The notes beneath the pieces are model-generated. The model ran no database searches. It was not told where the DNA came from and was given only the letters and a program-made list of their open reading frames with translations. A program made the translations under genes and the position numbers. DNA of 64,000 nucleotides from positions 2,819,605-2,883,604 of the forward strand of contig CAXIPT010000009.1 of NCBI GenBank assembly GCA_964030475.1. Direction: 5' to 3'. Positions 33,617 to 46,794 of the stretch are shown piece after piece. Numbering within the stretch: the stretch's first letter is position 1; each line of letters begins with the position of its first letter. This stretch comes from Tethya wilhelma. Lineage: Eukaryota; Porifera; Demospongiae; Tethyida; Tethyidae.

Positions 33617-35396
33617 ATGGCGTGTTGTGGTGAACCTGTAGATCTTTCTGAGGATCAGCCTCAAGGAGTGTCAAGATCATCTTCACAAGTTTCAAGTGAG
33701 ACGAAAAAGATAGACTATGATTTCGTGGAAGAGCCATCTCAAGATTTCTTCTGCCCAGTGACTCTGGAGCTGTTGGTTGATCCTCATTTGACCTTCTGCT
33801 GTGGCAACCATCTCTCCCAAGAGGCTGCATCTAGACTGACTAGTGAGGGTAAGCCTTGTCCCATGTGTGAAGAGACTCAGTTAAACACGGTACCAAATAA
33901 ACACTTTAAAAGAAAGGTGATTGAGATCAAGGTTTATTGTCCCCACAAGAAGAATGCCGACTGTGAGTGGGTGGGGGAAGTAAGTGAAGTAAAACAACAT
34001 TCTGACTCCTGTCCAAAGCGTCCATGGCAGTGCCAGTATTGTGAGTTTGAATCAACATACAACATTGGAGCAAATGAACATTTGGCTGAGTGCACCAAAT
34101 ATCCAATAACATGTCCAAACTGTTGTGAAGTTGGTTCAGTGGCTCGTTGTGATCTGGAGTCCCATCTGATGGTGTGTCCTCTCCAGCCAGTGACGTGTGA
34201 GTATGCTGAAGTAGGTTGTGATGTGAAGGTCCCTCGTAGAGACCTTGACCATCACATGAAGGAGGGACAACAACACCATCTCATGAGGGCTACTCTTCTC
34301 ATCCTTAGACTGACAAGAGAAAATGGTGAAGAAAAGAATAGACTGCTACGAATAATTGAAGAGAAAGATAAACAGACTATTAATAAAGACCAACAGATCA
34401 AAGAGAAAGATGAAGCAATTACTAATCTTCAGAAACAGCTGAAGCAAGCGAAAGAGTTTAGTCAACAAAGTATTGCTGAAAAAGACAAACAAATTACTGG
34501 ATATGAAGTAAAATTAGCTGTGAGAGACCAACAGCTCAAAGAGAAAGATGAATTGATTGCTGATCTTCAGAAACAGCTGAAACAAGTTCAAGATGGTCTT
34601 GAAGCTAAAGTAACTGATCTTAAACAACAAGTAGTGAAGTATGGGGAGGACACTCAAGAACGAATGAAACAACAAGAAGAGCTTATGTTTAGTCAACAAA
34701 GTATTGCTGAAAAAGACAAACAAATTACTGAATATGGAGCAAAATTAGCTGTGAGAGACCAACAGCTTAAAGAAAAGGATGAAATGATTGATAACCTCAG
34801 AAAACAACTGAAACAGGTTCAAGATAGAGTTGAAGCTAAAGTTGCTGATCTTCAACATCATGCATGTAGTAAAGTATGGGGAAAACGCTCAAGAACAATT
34901 GAAACAGCAAGGCAAGCATGTTGAATATTTGGTGTATGGCCGTCATTTTCGTAACCAGTTGAATCAAACATACATCCAGCAAGGTTTCTCTGTTCATGAC
35001 TTTACTCTCATTGAGTTTACAAAGTGTCAAGAAAAATTTGTTAATGGAGACTGGTATAGTGAACCATTCTACTCTCATCCAGGATACAAATTCCAACTGA
35101 ATTTTGTGATAAAAATTTTTAGAGTGTGGTTTAAGCTATTAGTTGGTGATCATAATGCTGATTTGGATTGGCCAGTCTCTACCACAGCACATGTGCAGCT
35201 GTTAAACCAGCTGGGAGACCACAACCATATTGAGAGGACTAGCACTGCAAAGTGGAGGAAGACTACTGAATATCAAGGGAGTATTGACAAGTTTCTCCAA
35301 TTGCATGAACTTGAATTGAATGTTAAGAAAAACACTCAGTACCTAAAAGATGACTGCCTCAAATTTAGAGTTTATTTCAAAGTAGACAAAATATGA
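33617..35396 (+). pseudogene. TRAF-like copy 4, frameshifted before MATH
   Basis: RING, zinc fingers and a long coiled coil are open from ATG 33617 to about 34860. There, compared with copy 5, four extra bases (near ATGCATG, 34858-34866) shift the frame and a stop follows at 34924. The MATH domain continues in the other frame to 35396 (WYSEPFYSHPGYKF, LLNQLGDHNHIE). The first ~580 bases after 33680 are nearly identical to copy 1, whereas the part after 34260 follows copy 2, so it is a mosaic. It could still give a MATH-less protein of 435 residues. A sequencing error is not excluded. Confidence 0.7.
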
Positions 35397-35559
35397 CATT
35401 GATTTTGTATTTTAGTTCTTATTTCTCTCCTAATATAGGTCCAGGTCAGAATTACAATAGCCAAATTTTAATATTAAAACTAGAGGTACAAAACTTAAAA
35501 TATTGGTATAATACAAAAAGAATACTTGCAATTGATTGTAAACTGTGAAAATATCAAAC

Positions 35560-35690
35560 ATTAATTATTTTCATCTAGCTGAGTACGTAGTTTCCAGCGC
35601 TAATAGGACTGAGGTTGTGTGCTTCCATAAATGGTAGGAGGCACATAGGAAGGGTATAGCCTACATGGTACTAGGTGTTGATGATAAGGA
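35560..35690 (-). pseudogene. Fragment of the RFX last exon, copy b
   Basis: Short, more diverged match to the extreme 3' end of RFX (TGCTTCCATAAATGGTAGGA and flanking 3' sequence ACTTGCAATTGATTGTAAAC at about 35525). Lies after TRAF copy 4 as fragment a lies after copy 2. Confidence 0.75.
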
Positions 35691-35937
35691 TATACCGGAT
35701 AATGATTCTATGATTCCCTTTACTCTATACAAATTATTTATACAATGACAAAAAATACAACCCATATATATATATACTGGGAACACATGTCCATTTCACA
35801 GTGAGCTCTATTGACAAATTATGACTATGACATTGCATTGACATGATTGTGCTTTGCTTTGTTATATGAAGACCCGCCCATTTAGTTTGCGCATGCTCAC
35901 CTTCCAGGGAATTTCCCCCAAAACATATGGACTGAAA

Positions 35938-38125
35938 ATGGCCTGTTCCGAAGAACCTCCAAAAGATCAGCCACTAGCAGCAGATTCATCTCCTCCTCAA
36001 GATTCATTAAATCCCCAAAAGATGGAATATGACTTTGTGGAAGAGCCTTTCCAAGATTTCTTCTGCCCAGTGACTTTGGAGCTGTTGGTTGATCCTCATC
36101 TGACCTTCTGCTGTGGCAACCATCTCTCCCAAGAGGCTGCCTCTAGACTGACTCGTGAGAATAAGCCTTGTCCCATGTGTAAAGAGACTCAGTTAAAGAC
36201 TGTATCAAACAAACACTTTAAACGAAAAGTAAATGAGGTCAAGGTTTATTGTCCCCACAAGAAGAGTGACTGTGAGTGGGTGGGGGAAGTAAGTGAAGTC
36301 GTAAAACATTCTGACTCCTGTCCAAATCGTCCCTGGCAGTGTCAATATTGTGAGTTTGAGTCAACACATGACATTGGAGTGAACGAACATGTGCCTGTGT
36401 GTACCAAGTATCCGATCGAATGTCCAAACTGTTGTGAAGTTGGTTCAGTGGCTCGTTGTGATGTGGAATCCCATCTGATGGTGTGTCTTCTCCAGCCAGT
36501 GACGTGTGAGTATGCTGAAGTAGGTTGTGATGTGAAGGTCCCTCGTAGAGACCTTGACCGTCACATGAAGGAGGGACAACAACACCATCTCATGAGTACT
36601 ACTCTTCTCATGCTTAGACTGACAAGAGAAAATGCTGAAGAAAAGAATAGATTGCTACGAGTGATTGAAGAGAAAGATAAGGCAATTGCTGACCTTCAGA
36701 AACAGCTGAAACAGGTTCAAGATGGACTTGAAACTAAAGTCACTGATCTTCAACGGCAAGTAGTGAAGTATGGAAAGGACACTCAAAAACACTTGAAACA
36801 ACAAAGCAAGCATGTCGAGTATTTGGTGTATGGCCACTGCCAGTTAAATCTAATATACATCCAACAAGGATTCTTGGTCCATGATCTCACTCTCACTGAG
36901 TTCAACAAATGCCAGGCTAAAGGTGGTGTTGGTGACTGGTTCAGTGAACCATTCTATTCTCATCTAGGAGGATACAAGTTCAAGTTGAATTTAGAAACTA
37001 ATAGTGGAGTTGTATATTTTATGCTATTGAAAGGTGATCATGATAGGGAGCTAGCCTGGCCAGTCTCTGTCACAACACACATACAACTGTTGAACCAACT
37101 AGGAGACTACGGCCATCATGAGAAGACTGGTACTAACAAGTGGAGTAAAATAGGAATCGAGCTTGAGTTTGATTATATATCTCAGGGCAGTTAAGGCTTG
37201 ACCACCACAGCTGATCCAATGAAATTTGCATGCATTTCACATGCAAGTATTTTGGAAACTAGCTGAGAAACAACAAAAGTTTATAGACATAATAAAACTA
37301 CAGCCTATGGCAAGTATTTGTGCCAATTAATTAACCGCAAATATTTAATTAACACAGAATAAATGAATATTTAATTAGCCATATAAAAAAGTACAAATCA
37401 AGTTTGCCAGCTATCAAGATCACCTAAATATGAGACCTTAAGTAGATCAAACATAACTTTAGGTTACTATACAAGTTTTCACCGGAGGGATTGCTTGCTT
37501 GATAAGAATTTAGAAAGTTAGCTGCAAAAAATCATTTTTAAGGGGGATAAATTAATCTACTCTTGCGAATAACTCACCTTCTGTGTTGGAAGTTCGAAAT
37601 CCCTCCGGTAGATCATCTCAATATACTCTAAACTTAGCGTTCGTATCATGAAAAGCTTGCTAGAACTCTTCTAAATAGGCTAGCAAAACTTCACTTCTTG
37701 TTCTACTCGAAATCTGCAAACAATGCGGCCTTTTCCAACTAAACGTATGACGTCATATTAACTTAGCGAGCGCAAAATTGAGATAGGCTACTGTAGCTCA
37801 TTCCAAATGTTACTATCAGCTTACTTATAGTATGAATAAAGTTTTAAAACCTTCATACCTTCGTTTTCTCGAGTAAAAGAGCTGTAACGCGATCGAAAAT
37901 TAAGCATTACGTCATCGACAATGTCCATAGTACATTACGTAATTCAAATATCACGGGGCGCGCGCGCGTCTTTTTCAGGCAAGCCTTAACTGCCCTGATG
38001 GTGAGAGAATAGAGTTCATCCAACTTAGTGAACTTGGATTCAATTCTGAGAAAAACACTCGGTACTTGAAAGATGACTGCCTCAAATTTAGAGTCTACTT
38101 CAAAATTAAAACAGGCAAAATGTGA
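35938..38125 (+). pseudogene. TRAF-like copy 5, MATH domain split by a TIR element
   Basis: ATG 35938 opens RING (FFCPVTLELLVDPH), TRAF fingers, a shorter coiled coil and the first two-thirds of MATH, then meets a stop at 37194 inside an 815-base element (37183-37997). The rest of MATH (GFNSEKNTRYLKDDCLKFRV) resumes beyond it and ends at 38125. Unless the element is spliced out, the product is a MATH-truncated protein of ~418 residues. Its position next to intact RFX, and the RFX fragments after copies 2 and 4, suggest this is the ancestral location of the array. Confidence 0.8.
37183..37997. mobile_element. 815-bp TIR element inserted in a coding exon
   Basis: Perfect 18-base inverted ends, CAGGGCAGTTAAGGCTTG at 37183-37200 and its complement at 37980-37997. 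No coding capacity. Homology of both flanks to the MATH exon of the other TRAF copies shows the insertion directly. CAGGG-type ends recall hAT elements, but no clear 8-base duplication was seen. Confidence 0.85.
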
Positions 38126-38356
38126 CATACTATATTTACAATCCTTTTTATGTAATATTATCCTGTCCCTTTGTACTTGTATAATAGTTTCCCACTATTG
38201 GCATGCTAGCTCATAAAAATCAGAATCACAATAGTAGGTGTGGGTCAATTATTGTTATCAAAACTAGAGGTACAAAAATTAAAATGTTGGTATAATATAT
38301 ACAAAAAAATACTTGCAATTGATTGTAAACTGTGAAAAATATCGAACATCAAATTT

Positions 38357-41300
38357 TCATCTAGCTGAGTAGTTGCCAGTGCTAATAGGAGGCTGTGTGC
38401 TTCCATAAATGGTAGGAGGCACGTAGGAAGGGTAGCCTGGTACCAGTGCCTGGGTGGGGAAGCCCGGGGTGGTCACACGAACCATAGTACTGCTGATGGG
38501 CTGGGAGGGCAGGCTCTGCACTGGAGGCAAGTTGGCAGCATAAGGATAGGAGTACATGTTTGGTAGTATAGGGAGTCCGGTGGGGTTTGGTAGAGGGGGG
38601 AGGCTTCCAGCAGCTATGGGGTGGGTGAGGGGCATTTGCATGGCAGTGGGAAGATTAGGTGTTGATGATAGGGGTAGATTCGTTTGGGGAGGGTTCAGAG
38701 AAGATTGGATTCCAGATCCGCCGTGAATGTTTGGTGATCTTGCCAGCGAGAGATTTTGAGTGCCAGTGGCCGTCAGGCTCCCCCCATTGGGGTTCCTCTG
38801 AGTGTGACCCACGGGGTTCGTGTTAGTGTGACCGGTGAGAGGCGGCAGAGCGTGAGATTGAAGCTGAGAATGAGACGCAAAGTGACTCATCATGGAAGGA
38901 GGAGTGAAACCACTCAGAGAAGCAACAACCGCTGCTGGTTGAGGTATCTGAACCTGCGGTTGCTGTTGAGCATGCGACACTCCACCAGCAGTGGTAGAAT
39001 CAGTCACATGCTGTTGCTGTTGCTGTGGTATGATACTGCTGAATGACATTGCAACGCTCATTGGTATGGGAGATAGAGCAGTCCGACTTCCAGCGCTCGT
39101 ACTCACACTAAGACCACCACCAACATTTCCACCTCCAGCTCCTAGAAGGTGAGAGTGACTTGGACGAGTTTCAGCTTGTAGCGTAGGAGTGGACGTTGGA
39201 ACAAGGGGTCCAAACGATTCACTGACGGGGGAATTAGACGCACTCAGTCCGTGATTCAGTTCGGGAGGCATCGTTGGATTAGAGATGTGAGAGATGGGAG
39301 TCGATAGCGAAGGCAAAAAGCCTAATCTCGACGCTAGATCTCCGCTATCTACACCTTGCGAGAGTGTGGATGATAGATTCGGGTATGACTGTATAGGGGT
39401 GATGGGATTCGACCCCTCTCCACCCCTACTGACGTCCGTCACGTGACGGTCATGTGACACGTGGTGCGGGTCATGTGATGAGGACGACGAAGAACCGTGG
39501 GTAAGCGTGGAAGGGTCAGGAGGGAGCGAGAAGGTGATGGCCGGCTGAGCAACAAGGGGAATCTCGGGACTGACGTTTGAAGTGAGGGGGTGTGGCTTGG
39601 TTGACGTGTGGGGGTTATCGATGGGGGCTGGGAGAGGCTCCTCAGGGGGTAGGTCGTCAAGAGGGTCGTCTAGACATAGTAATAACAGGGGCAGGGTTAA
39701 TTAATGACTCGGAAAATTGCTAATTGAACCAATTTGTGTTCAAAAGTGTACACCAAGAAACAAGTAACTACCGAATTCCACAGAATATGATACGGGTAGA
39801 GTTAAAGTAAATGCATTTTCCCCACCACAGTATACCGTATAGCTCCAAATTATCATGGCACAAAAAGTTTGCAAAAGGCTGTTTGCAGTTTTGAATATTT
39901 TTTCATGAATCACAATCTCTCAAATTATATTGCTGAAACGGTTTTCTAAATTTCCATGGAGAAAACTTTTCGTGGTTTCCGGTCAAATCACGAAATTCAC
40001 GAAAATATTGTGCCACAAAATTTGGTGCTACCCGGTATCACATTCAACTTAGGAAATGCATAATGCCATGTACGTTAGTTCACCTTGTCTAAGGAGGTTG
40101 ATTCTGTACAAGTGTTGATTCTGTTGCTCCTTCTCCAGCATGGTCTCCAGGGAGTGAAGAATAAAGTCGTCGATCAACATGTGTATGAGATGAAACGTGC
40201 CTAAAAATGAGCAAATAAGTAATATCACAGAAGGACATAATTTAGGAAATTTGTATTGTGCAAGCAAAATGTGATACTGTTGTATATTATCACACTATAC
40301 TCTATACCACTCACCATAGCTGGAGGCACCCATTAGTGTAAACTCTCGTACGATCTTTGAAGTGAAAAATTTCCAAGTCAAAAGGAACACACGACCAACT
40401 TCCTTTATGGACTCGTTCTCAGAGCTCTAAAGGGGGTTCATTAACATTGGCAATCACAGGGGCAAGTTAATTAATGCTAAAGAGATGAGGGGTACCTTTC
40501 TGACACACTTGTTGATGACTTCTTCAATCCAACACACAAAATCCTCAACTGAACTACTCTCCTCAGAAATGAGTCCAGAAAACTGCTGCAAAACTAAGGG
40601 AAAAAGAAGATACGACTCGTAAAAATGTCACCACACAGGTACATATATATGCATAGACTATATTCATTGAGTGGGTGAGGCTTACATAGTGGTACAGCAT
40701 TGATGTAGTCGTCGGTAATTTCAAAAGGTTGGACTGCGTAGAGAGTGTGTGCTAGTATGGTGCCCATGTCCAGCGCACTCCAGTCACCCTTTAATTGAGA
40801 CAGTCCCTGGAGTTGATTACGTGCCGCCTGCAAGAAGAATATATATTTGCATTCAAACACACGTATTATACGTATGGATCAATGGATGCATTCGCACTAT
40901 ATAGACTGGTAGGTAGTACATGTATATCGAAAAGCTAGTCCTACAAAAGAATTCTTACATCTGCTAGATTCATCAGTGATTGTTGCCGTCTTAGATTCTT
41001 GCTAAAGGTGTCTGCAACTGCAATGTCAATAGTAGAGATTCATCACACACATCAGATACAAAGAAGACCAGTGAACTACAATTATTCAGTAGCATTTTTG
41101 TACTGATTCAAACAAATATTGCTCCTGTACTCACAGATACAATTCATCACTCAACAGAAGCAGAACACGAACAATGCGAGCATCAGTACCTTTTTGCTTC
41201 ATAGTCCTGAGCACGTCAGGCAGCCCCTTGAGAGCGGTGTCCAACCAAGGCTTCAGGTTGTTGGAGAACCTATACACTTCGTGTGCAACACTGGGAGCAC

Positions 41301-43752
41301 AGACAGACCGAGAGGAAGTCATAAAATGTGATTATAGAACACACAGAGCCCACTCCAGTGACCGAGTGGAAATATCAAATATCGACGGAATAGGAACTAT
41401 GGTTATAAATCAATGGGTTATTAGCTCCGGGAAAGCTGTACAACCTAGCCTCATTTCTAGGCTCTCTCTCTCTCTTGTCTATTCTCAATTTGAGCTCACC
41501 ATACAGCAGGAAATTTTGGCAAAATTAATTGGCAAATTGGCAAATTGTGACAACCTTTACCAATTCACGTGCAGAAAACACTACAGGTTAAGCTAGCTTT
41601 AGCAGTTTGGGCACTAAAAGACTCTCTACTGTCCTACTATTGCAGTCTGAAAGTTTGCAAGACTTGTTCTTTGTAACTACAGCATGTTTTTACCTCCAAA
41701 AATTCGAGCAAAATTTGCCAAATTTTAAGCTCGTCAAATTTTCCCGCTATATGGTAATTTCCAGTAGGTGTGGACTCACAGACAGAAAGTCAGGGAATGT
41801 GTCAACACGTGTGCTCTTCAGCTCTGAAAAAGCACACTTATACTCTTGGTGTTGTTTCACAAGAGTGTATTAACAACAATAGCTCACTTTTCAGGGATGT
41901 GTTGAAGTGGCGAGGTGATGTAGACATCAGAGATGGCCTTGTAGAGGATGGCATCACACACGGCCACCAGATCGATGACCACCTCAGTCCCGAGCACAGG
42001 CAGGAGGTGGGAGGGCATGGCTTGCCAGAAATGAAGAAGAAAGTTCTCTACCTATACAACATGAGTGAAATATGTACATGCACATGAAGACACTGTTAAC
42101 ATTGAAAATATATCTTTTAAGGATTTTATTTTTTTAGCGATAGCGCATGCAGCAATACACGTATTCTGTATGTGCTGTGCAAAAATGACTGTTTAATATT
42201 AGCAGACCGTACCAAAACTGTCAATCTGCCAATATTAAAATCTGCCAAATTTTTTTGTGCTATACAGTATGACCTCCTCCTGTATCAATATAGCTACAGT
42301 ACACACATGTATACAGGTAGTAAGGACTGTAGTGAATATCAGATATGCAAGACCAAAGTGAAACTGGGGCCAATCCTTACAAGAGAGGTTTTAGTATCAG
42401 ATTTAAAGACTAAACAATGGATGGCAAGGTAGACAAAAGAACGTGATAATTGAGAGTAATAGCCTTTTTGCCTTCACTACTGTAAAGTACTACATACTAT
42501 ACCCACACACAAGCATTGTACCTAACAAGCTATAATCATAGTACACATGCTACGCTAAGTGTATAATGAAGGCATAATTGCATAGCAAGAGCAAGCAGCA
42601 CGGTTGCTTAGCAAACAAAACCACTTCCTGATGATCTGTGATCCCAAGCCACTTGCATATAGAGAGCCATTGTCTTCATAATTTTAAGAGCTTGTAACAC
42701 CCATATACACACACACACAAAGAGTGTACAGTCATATATATTATTGAGGTAGAGAGAGTATGTTTTAGCAGTCACCACACCTCATGAGGTAAATGAGATC
42801 ACACATACAATTCAGAGGTGGTATATACTAGTCTACGATACTAGCGTGCCTTTGCCGAGCTAGTACATGTACGTCTGATAATTGCTATGACCGCAATACA
42901 TTGCAATGCGATTCGATCACACGCACCAGCTTGCTGACTCAGCAAGAGGCACACCTGCGTCGTGCCGCGAATTGCAACATGCTGTAGTCATACGTCTAGA
43001 ATGCCATTAAGCAGGTCAGCAATGGGGGTACACCAAATTAACCCCTACCGACACACAACATGACCTAGTACTACTACAAGAGACACAACTATCCCGCCAC
43101 AAGGCTCACCTCATCAAAGGTGGCCCTCACGACACTGTCCAGTATCCGCTGGCAGTGAGCTCTATACATGACCATGAACGTGTGCAGGGTCTCACGACGA
43201 ATGGACTCTGAGAGACTCAGTTTCTTCACATCAGGGAAGGGAGGGAGAACTGCACTGGGCTTCTCCTTGGTGGCATAGTAAGCATGAGGCTGCAAACAAG
43301 AGAATAGGAGATGCAAAATTTTGATATACATGTACAGTAAATATTTTATTCAACTGAATTTTGGATGTGTGCATCTGAGATCCTAAGCCACTTGGGATCT
43401 ATATAGCTTAAGGTCTTTCAACTGATAAAGTGTCAAAGTATATCTGATAACTCTTCTCAGAAACACACACAATCTCTCAACACAATCTTTGCTCACAGCC
43501 AACTCAGTACTGCATTTTGACGATTGATACACTCATACATAGAGCTATTGTGAACAATTACCTTTTTAACTTCAGGCTCTTTACGAGTGATCCTGAAAAG
43601 AAGAACAAAAATTCATTGTGAGCACACAATCGGCAATGCAGTATAGTGCCTACCCTTGATTGTGCTGCTTCTGAAGGTACTCTTCAGTGTAGTATTTAGA
43701 AGTGTGTTTGATACCTAAACCATAATAGTGATACCTAGAGAGAGAGAGAGAN

Positions 43753-43809
<57 letters not shown>

Positions 43810-45574
43810 AAAAAAAATCATCTACCCTTCACACAATTCCAGTGCATGTGCTCCCCATGCTGCTCCCATCCCCAGTACACAAACCAGTCACAAACAAACA
43901 AACAAGTGCACAAATTACTGACTCAATTTGCATCAATTTGTCTTAATCATAGCAAGCAGCCACATAAACAGCAAGACTGCTAGTCTTTGATAGCTAAATG
44001 TGACCTCTTTCCCAGAATAAAGCTCCACAGAAGATACATCTCAGGCTTCTCATAGTAGTGGTAGATGGCCATGACAGAGGGGGCCACAACAAAGGCCCAC
44101 ATTGAACTATCACAGTTCTAAAACTCTACCGCATCAGTTGATCTCAACTGATGACCGCCCACACACAATATAGCATACCTACTACAACACGTGCAATAGT
44201 ATTGTGGGTAAAGAGGTGATATTTCCAGGAAATAGCGAACAATAAAGTCCACCGCAAGTGGCCTCACGTATTGATATAGGGGTACTAATTGAGCCTCCAC
44301 ATCTAAAGGGCCAATGGTAGAGATTTCTGGGAGGCTCGGAAGTGCTTCTAGGAAACTCAAATCGTTGCCCCCACAGCACACGCTGAGACAAAGGAAGTAA
44401 ATACTTGGCCAGCCAATCTCACAGAGTGTAGGGTTTCACAATTCGAGTGAAGGCATTTCGATAACGAATTCCGAGTAATGAATTGCTCGAGCAAAATGAT
44501 ATTGAATGTCTTACGCCTTGCTTCAGGGGATACGAGTTGCTAAGAGGCACAAAGCAATGATACTACAATCCAAACATTGGTATTAAACCACAAAGGGGCT
44601 AATTTGAGTCGTTGCATAATTTCAATGAGCACTTTTATAGCATTTGATGCAGTGTATTGTGAAACACAAGGCTCACTGAACCATTTGCATGACCAAACAA
44701 GGAAGCGTGTTTATGCATGCACCATATACAGCCATACTTGCAAAAATTACAAGTGGGAATTGGCTGATATCATTATCATGTATAACGGAAAGCCCACACA
44801 TATAGAGTAGGAAGAGAGGCACATTCGTGACCAAGGGATGTCTGTTACTCTGGATATATATTGAGGGCGTAGAGAGAGACACATGCTTGGGGCACGGATA
44901 CAGGCTAACATGGATATGGTACAATAATTGATACTAATTGCAGGGTAAGGGGGTTGTAGACGGGGATAACTCACTTTGATTGTCCTCTGGTGCCTAGTCT
45001 TCTGGTCGTGAGCGACGGGAAGAGTTGACGAATGATCTAAAGGATCATGAGGATGTACATATGTAATTATCAATCAATGAAAGGGTTAATTAAAGGGGCA
45101 GACTATCATCAAAATCACCATGGAGATGTAAGAGATCTATATCCCCACAAACCAACTCCAAAACATCTATTTACCATTCTAGAAAAAGCAGCAATGCACT
45201 ATGACATTAAGAATGTCGGAAAAATTTGTCTACTCAGCCTGCCTAAGTATGCCTGAAAAGAAACAGAAAGTTGACTAGGTCTAGAACCAGTCATAAAACT
45301 TCTCCCTCAAACCTTTTATGATTCTTATTCTCATACATATGCCCCACATCATTACTACAGTGTACAGTATTGACTCACTTTTCCAAAGCTGGCTGCATTG
45401 ACAGGCTGCAGTTGGTCGTGTTGGCAAAAGTCTAAGTAGTGTTCGTAAATGGTGGAGCGAGGAAGACAGATCCCGTCCTCATAATGATAGTTGTCCTCTA
45501 GCCTGTGCAGGAATGGAGAACAATGAAAAGTAATGCTATTGTTATGCACTAGCAATATGATGCTAGTCGATATA

Positions 45575-45608
<34 letters not shown>

Positions 45609-46759
45609 ATGTTTTTTTAATTGCACAGGCTAAGAAATTTAACAGAACACTAGAGGTCATGTAATGCAACGGTAGATCTACAGGTTCATTGTACTACACA
45701 ATTATTGTATGATGACAAACTTTTACAATCATTACTACAGAGTAATGACCAGAACAGCCTCAGAGCAAAACTAATTTATCAGAGGAGTACTACTATAGTC
45801 TACTAGGTGTGTAATTTGATTTGTCACTGTCTACACTGCACACCCCCACCTAAGGAGAGTGACAGGAAATCAACAGATTTATTGCCAAAACTACCACTAG
45901 ACAAAGCGATTATGCCAACAGTAATTATACATTACAATAATAATATTATATCTATCATAATTAAGATATGTATATATCTATATATTATAATCTTGTTTGA
46001 ATTGTGGAGGTCTGAGCAATCACAGGAAATGCATGCACAGTTATAGGCGAATTTGCTCTTGGTACTACACTTAAAAGTGCTATAAGCAGAAACCTACAGG
46101 ATCTATATAGTAGCAGCAACCACCATAGTAGCTGACTATTAACATGGAAGGAAGAACAGTTATGTACCAGTACAAAAAGGAATAGAAACTTCCCAGAAAG
46201 GAACAAATGAGCCTTGAAGTTTACACAAGAGTCTTAATTTTAAAGAATAAGGCTTCATCTAGACCTCAAGTACTGCAATTAAATGAAATATCTGTGAACA
46301 GATAAGTACCGGACATAATTATAAAGTACACGGCATCTCCTCATTAGAATTCATAAGTTTGCATGCACAGACGTCAATTCTTAGAAGACATCCCCACCAG
46401 GTGTATTCACCATACGGAACACTTCCTAATCAGTACAACGTGTGCACCTAATGATCCAAAGCAAAATATTAGCGGCCCTAGGTTATTAAAATAACCATGC
46501 TATATCCTTGCAGGGACTAGAATAAAATTTATACAATTAAGGAAAGTTCTCCACCCTATGACCCAGATGCATTTGATTCCAGCGCTAGCTGTCATTAACT
46601 CTGAGACTTGGAAAAAGAGGAGGTGAAGAATTTACAAAATCAAAGTGATCTTTTTTTAACCACACTTTTACTTCTTACCATTTGATTGTTGACTGCGTGG
46701 AGTGAGGGCGGAGAGACACTGAGTCGTCATCCAGGTCCAGCTCACCTTGATCATGATCT

Positions 46760-46794
<35 letters not shown>

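Noticed and set aside
44118..44381. 87-codon minus-strand frame in RFX intron 4 as a separate gene
   Set aside because: Protein-like but without a start, matching phases or family; listed only as a low-confidence exon-like region.
45160..45262. A minus-strand stretch reading RQIFPTF after CTTTTCAG, resembling the RFX DNA-binding domain
   Set aside because: The true exon with [20 protein letters not shown] lies at 45036-44975 and joins its neighbours in phase; the other stretch hits stops and is probably chance.
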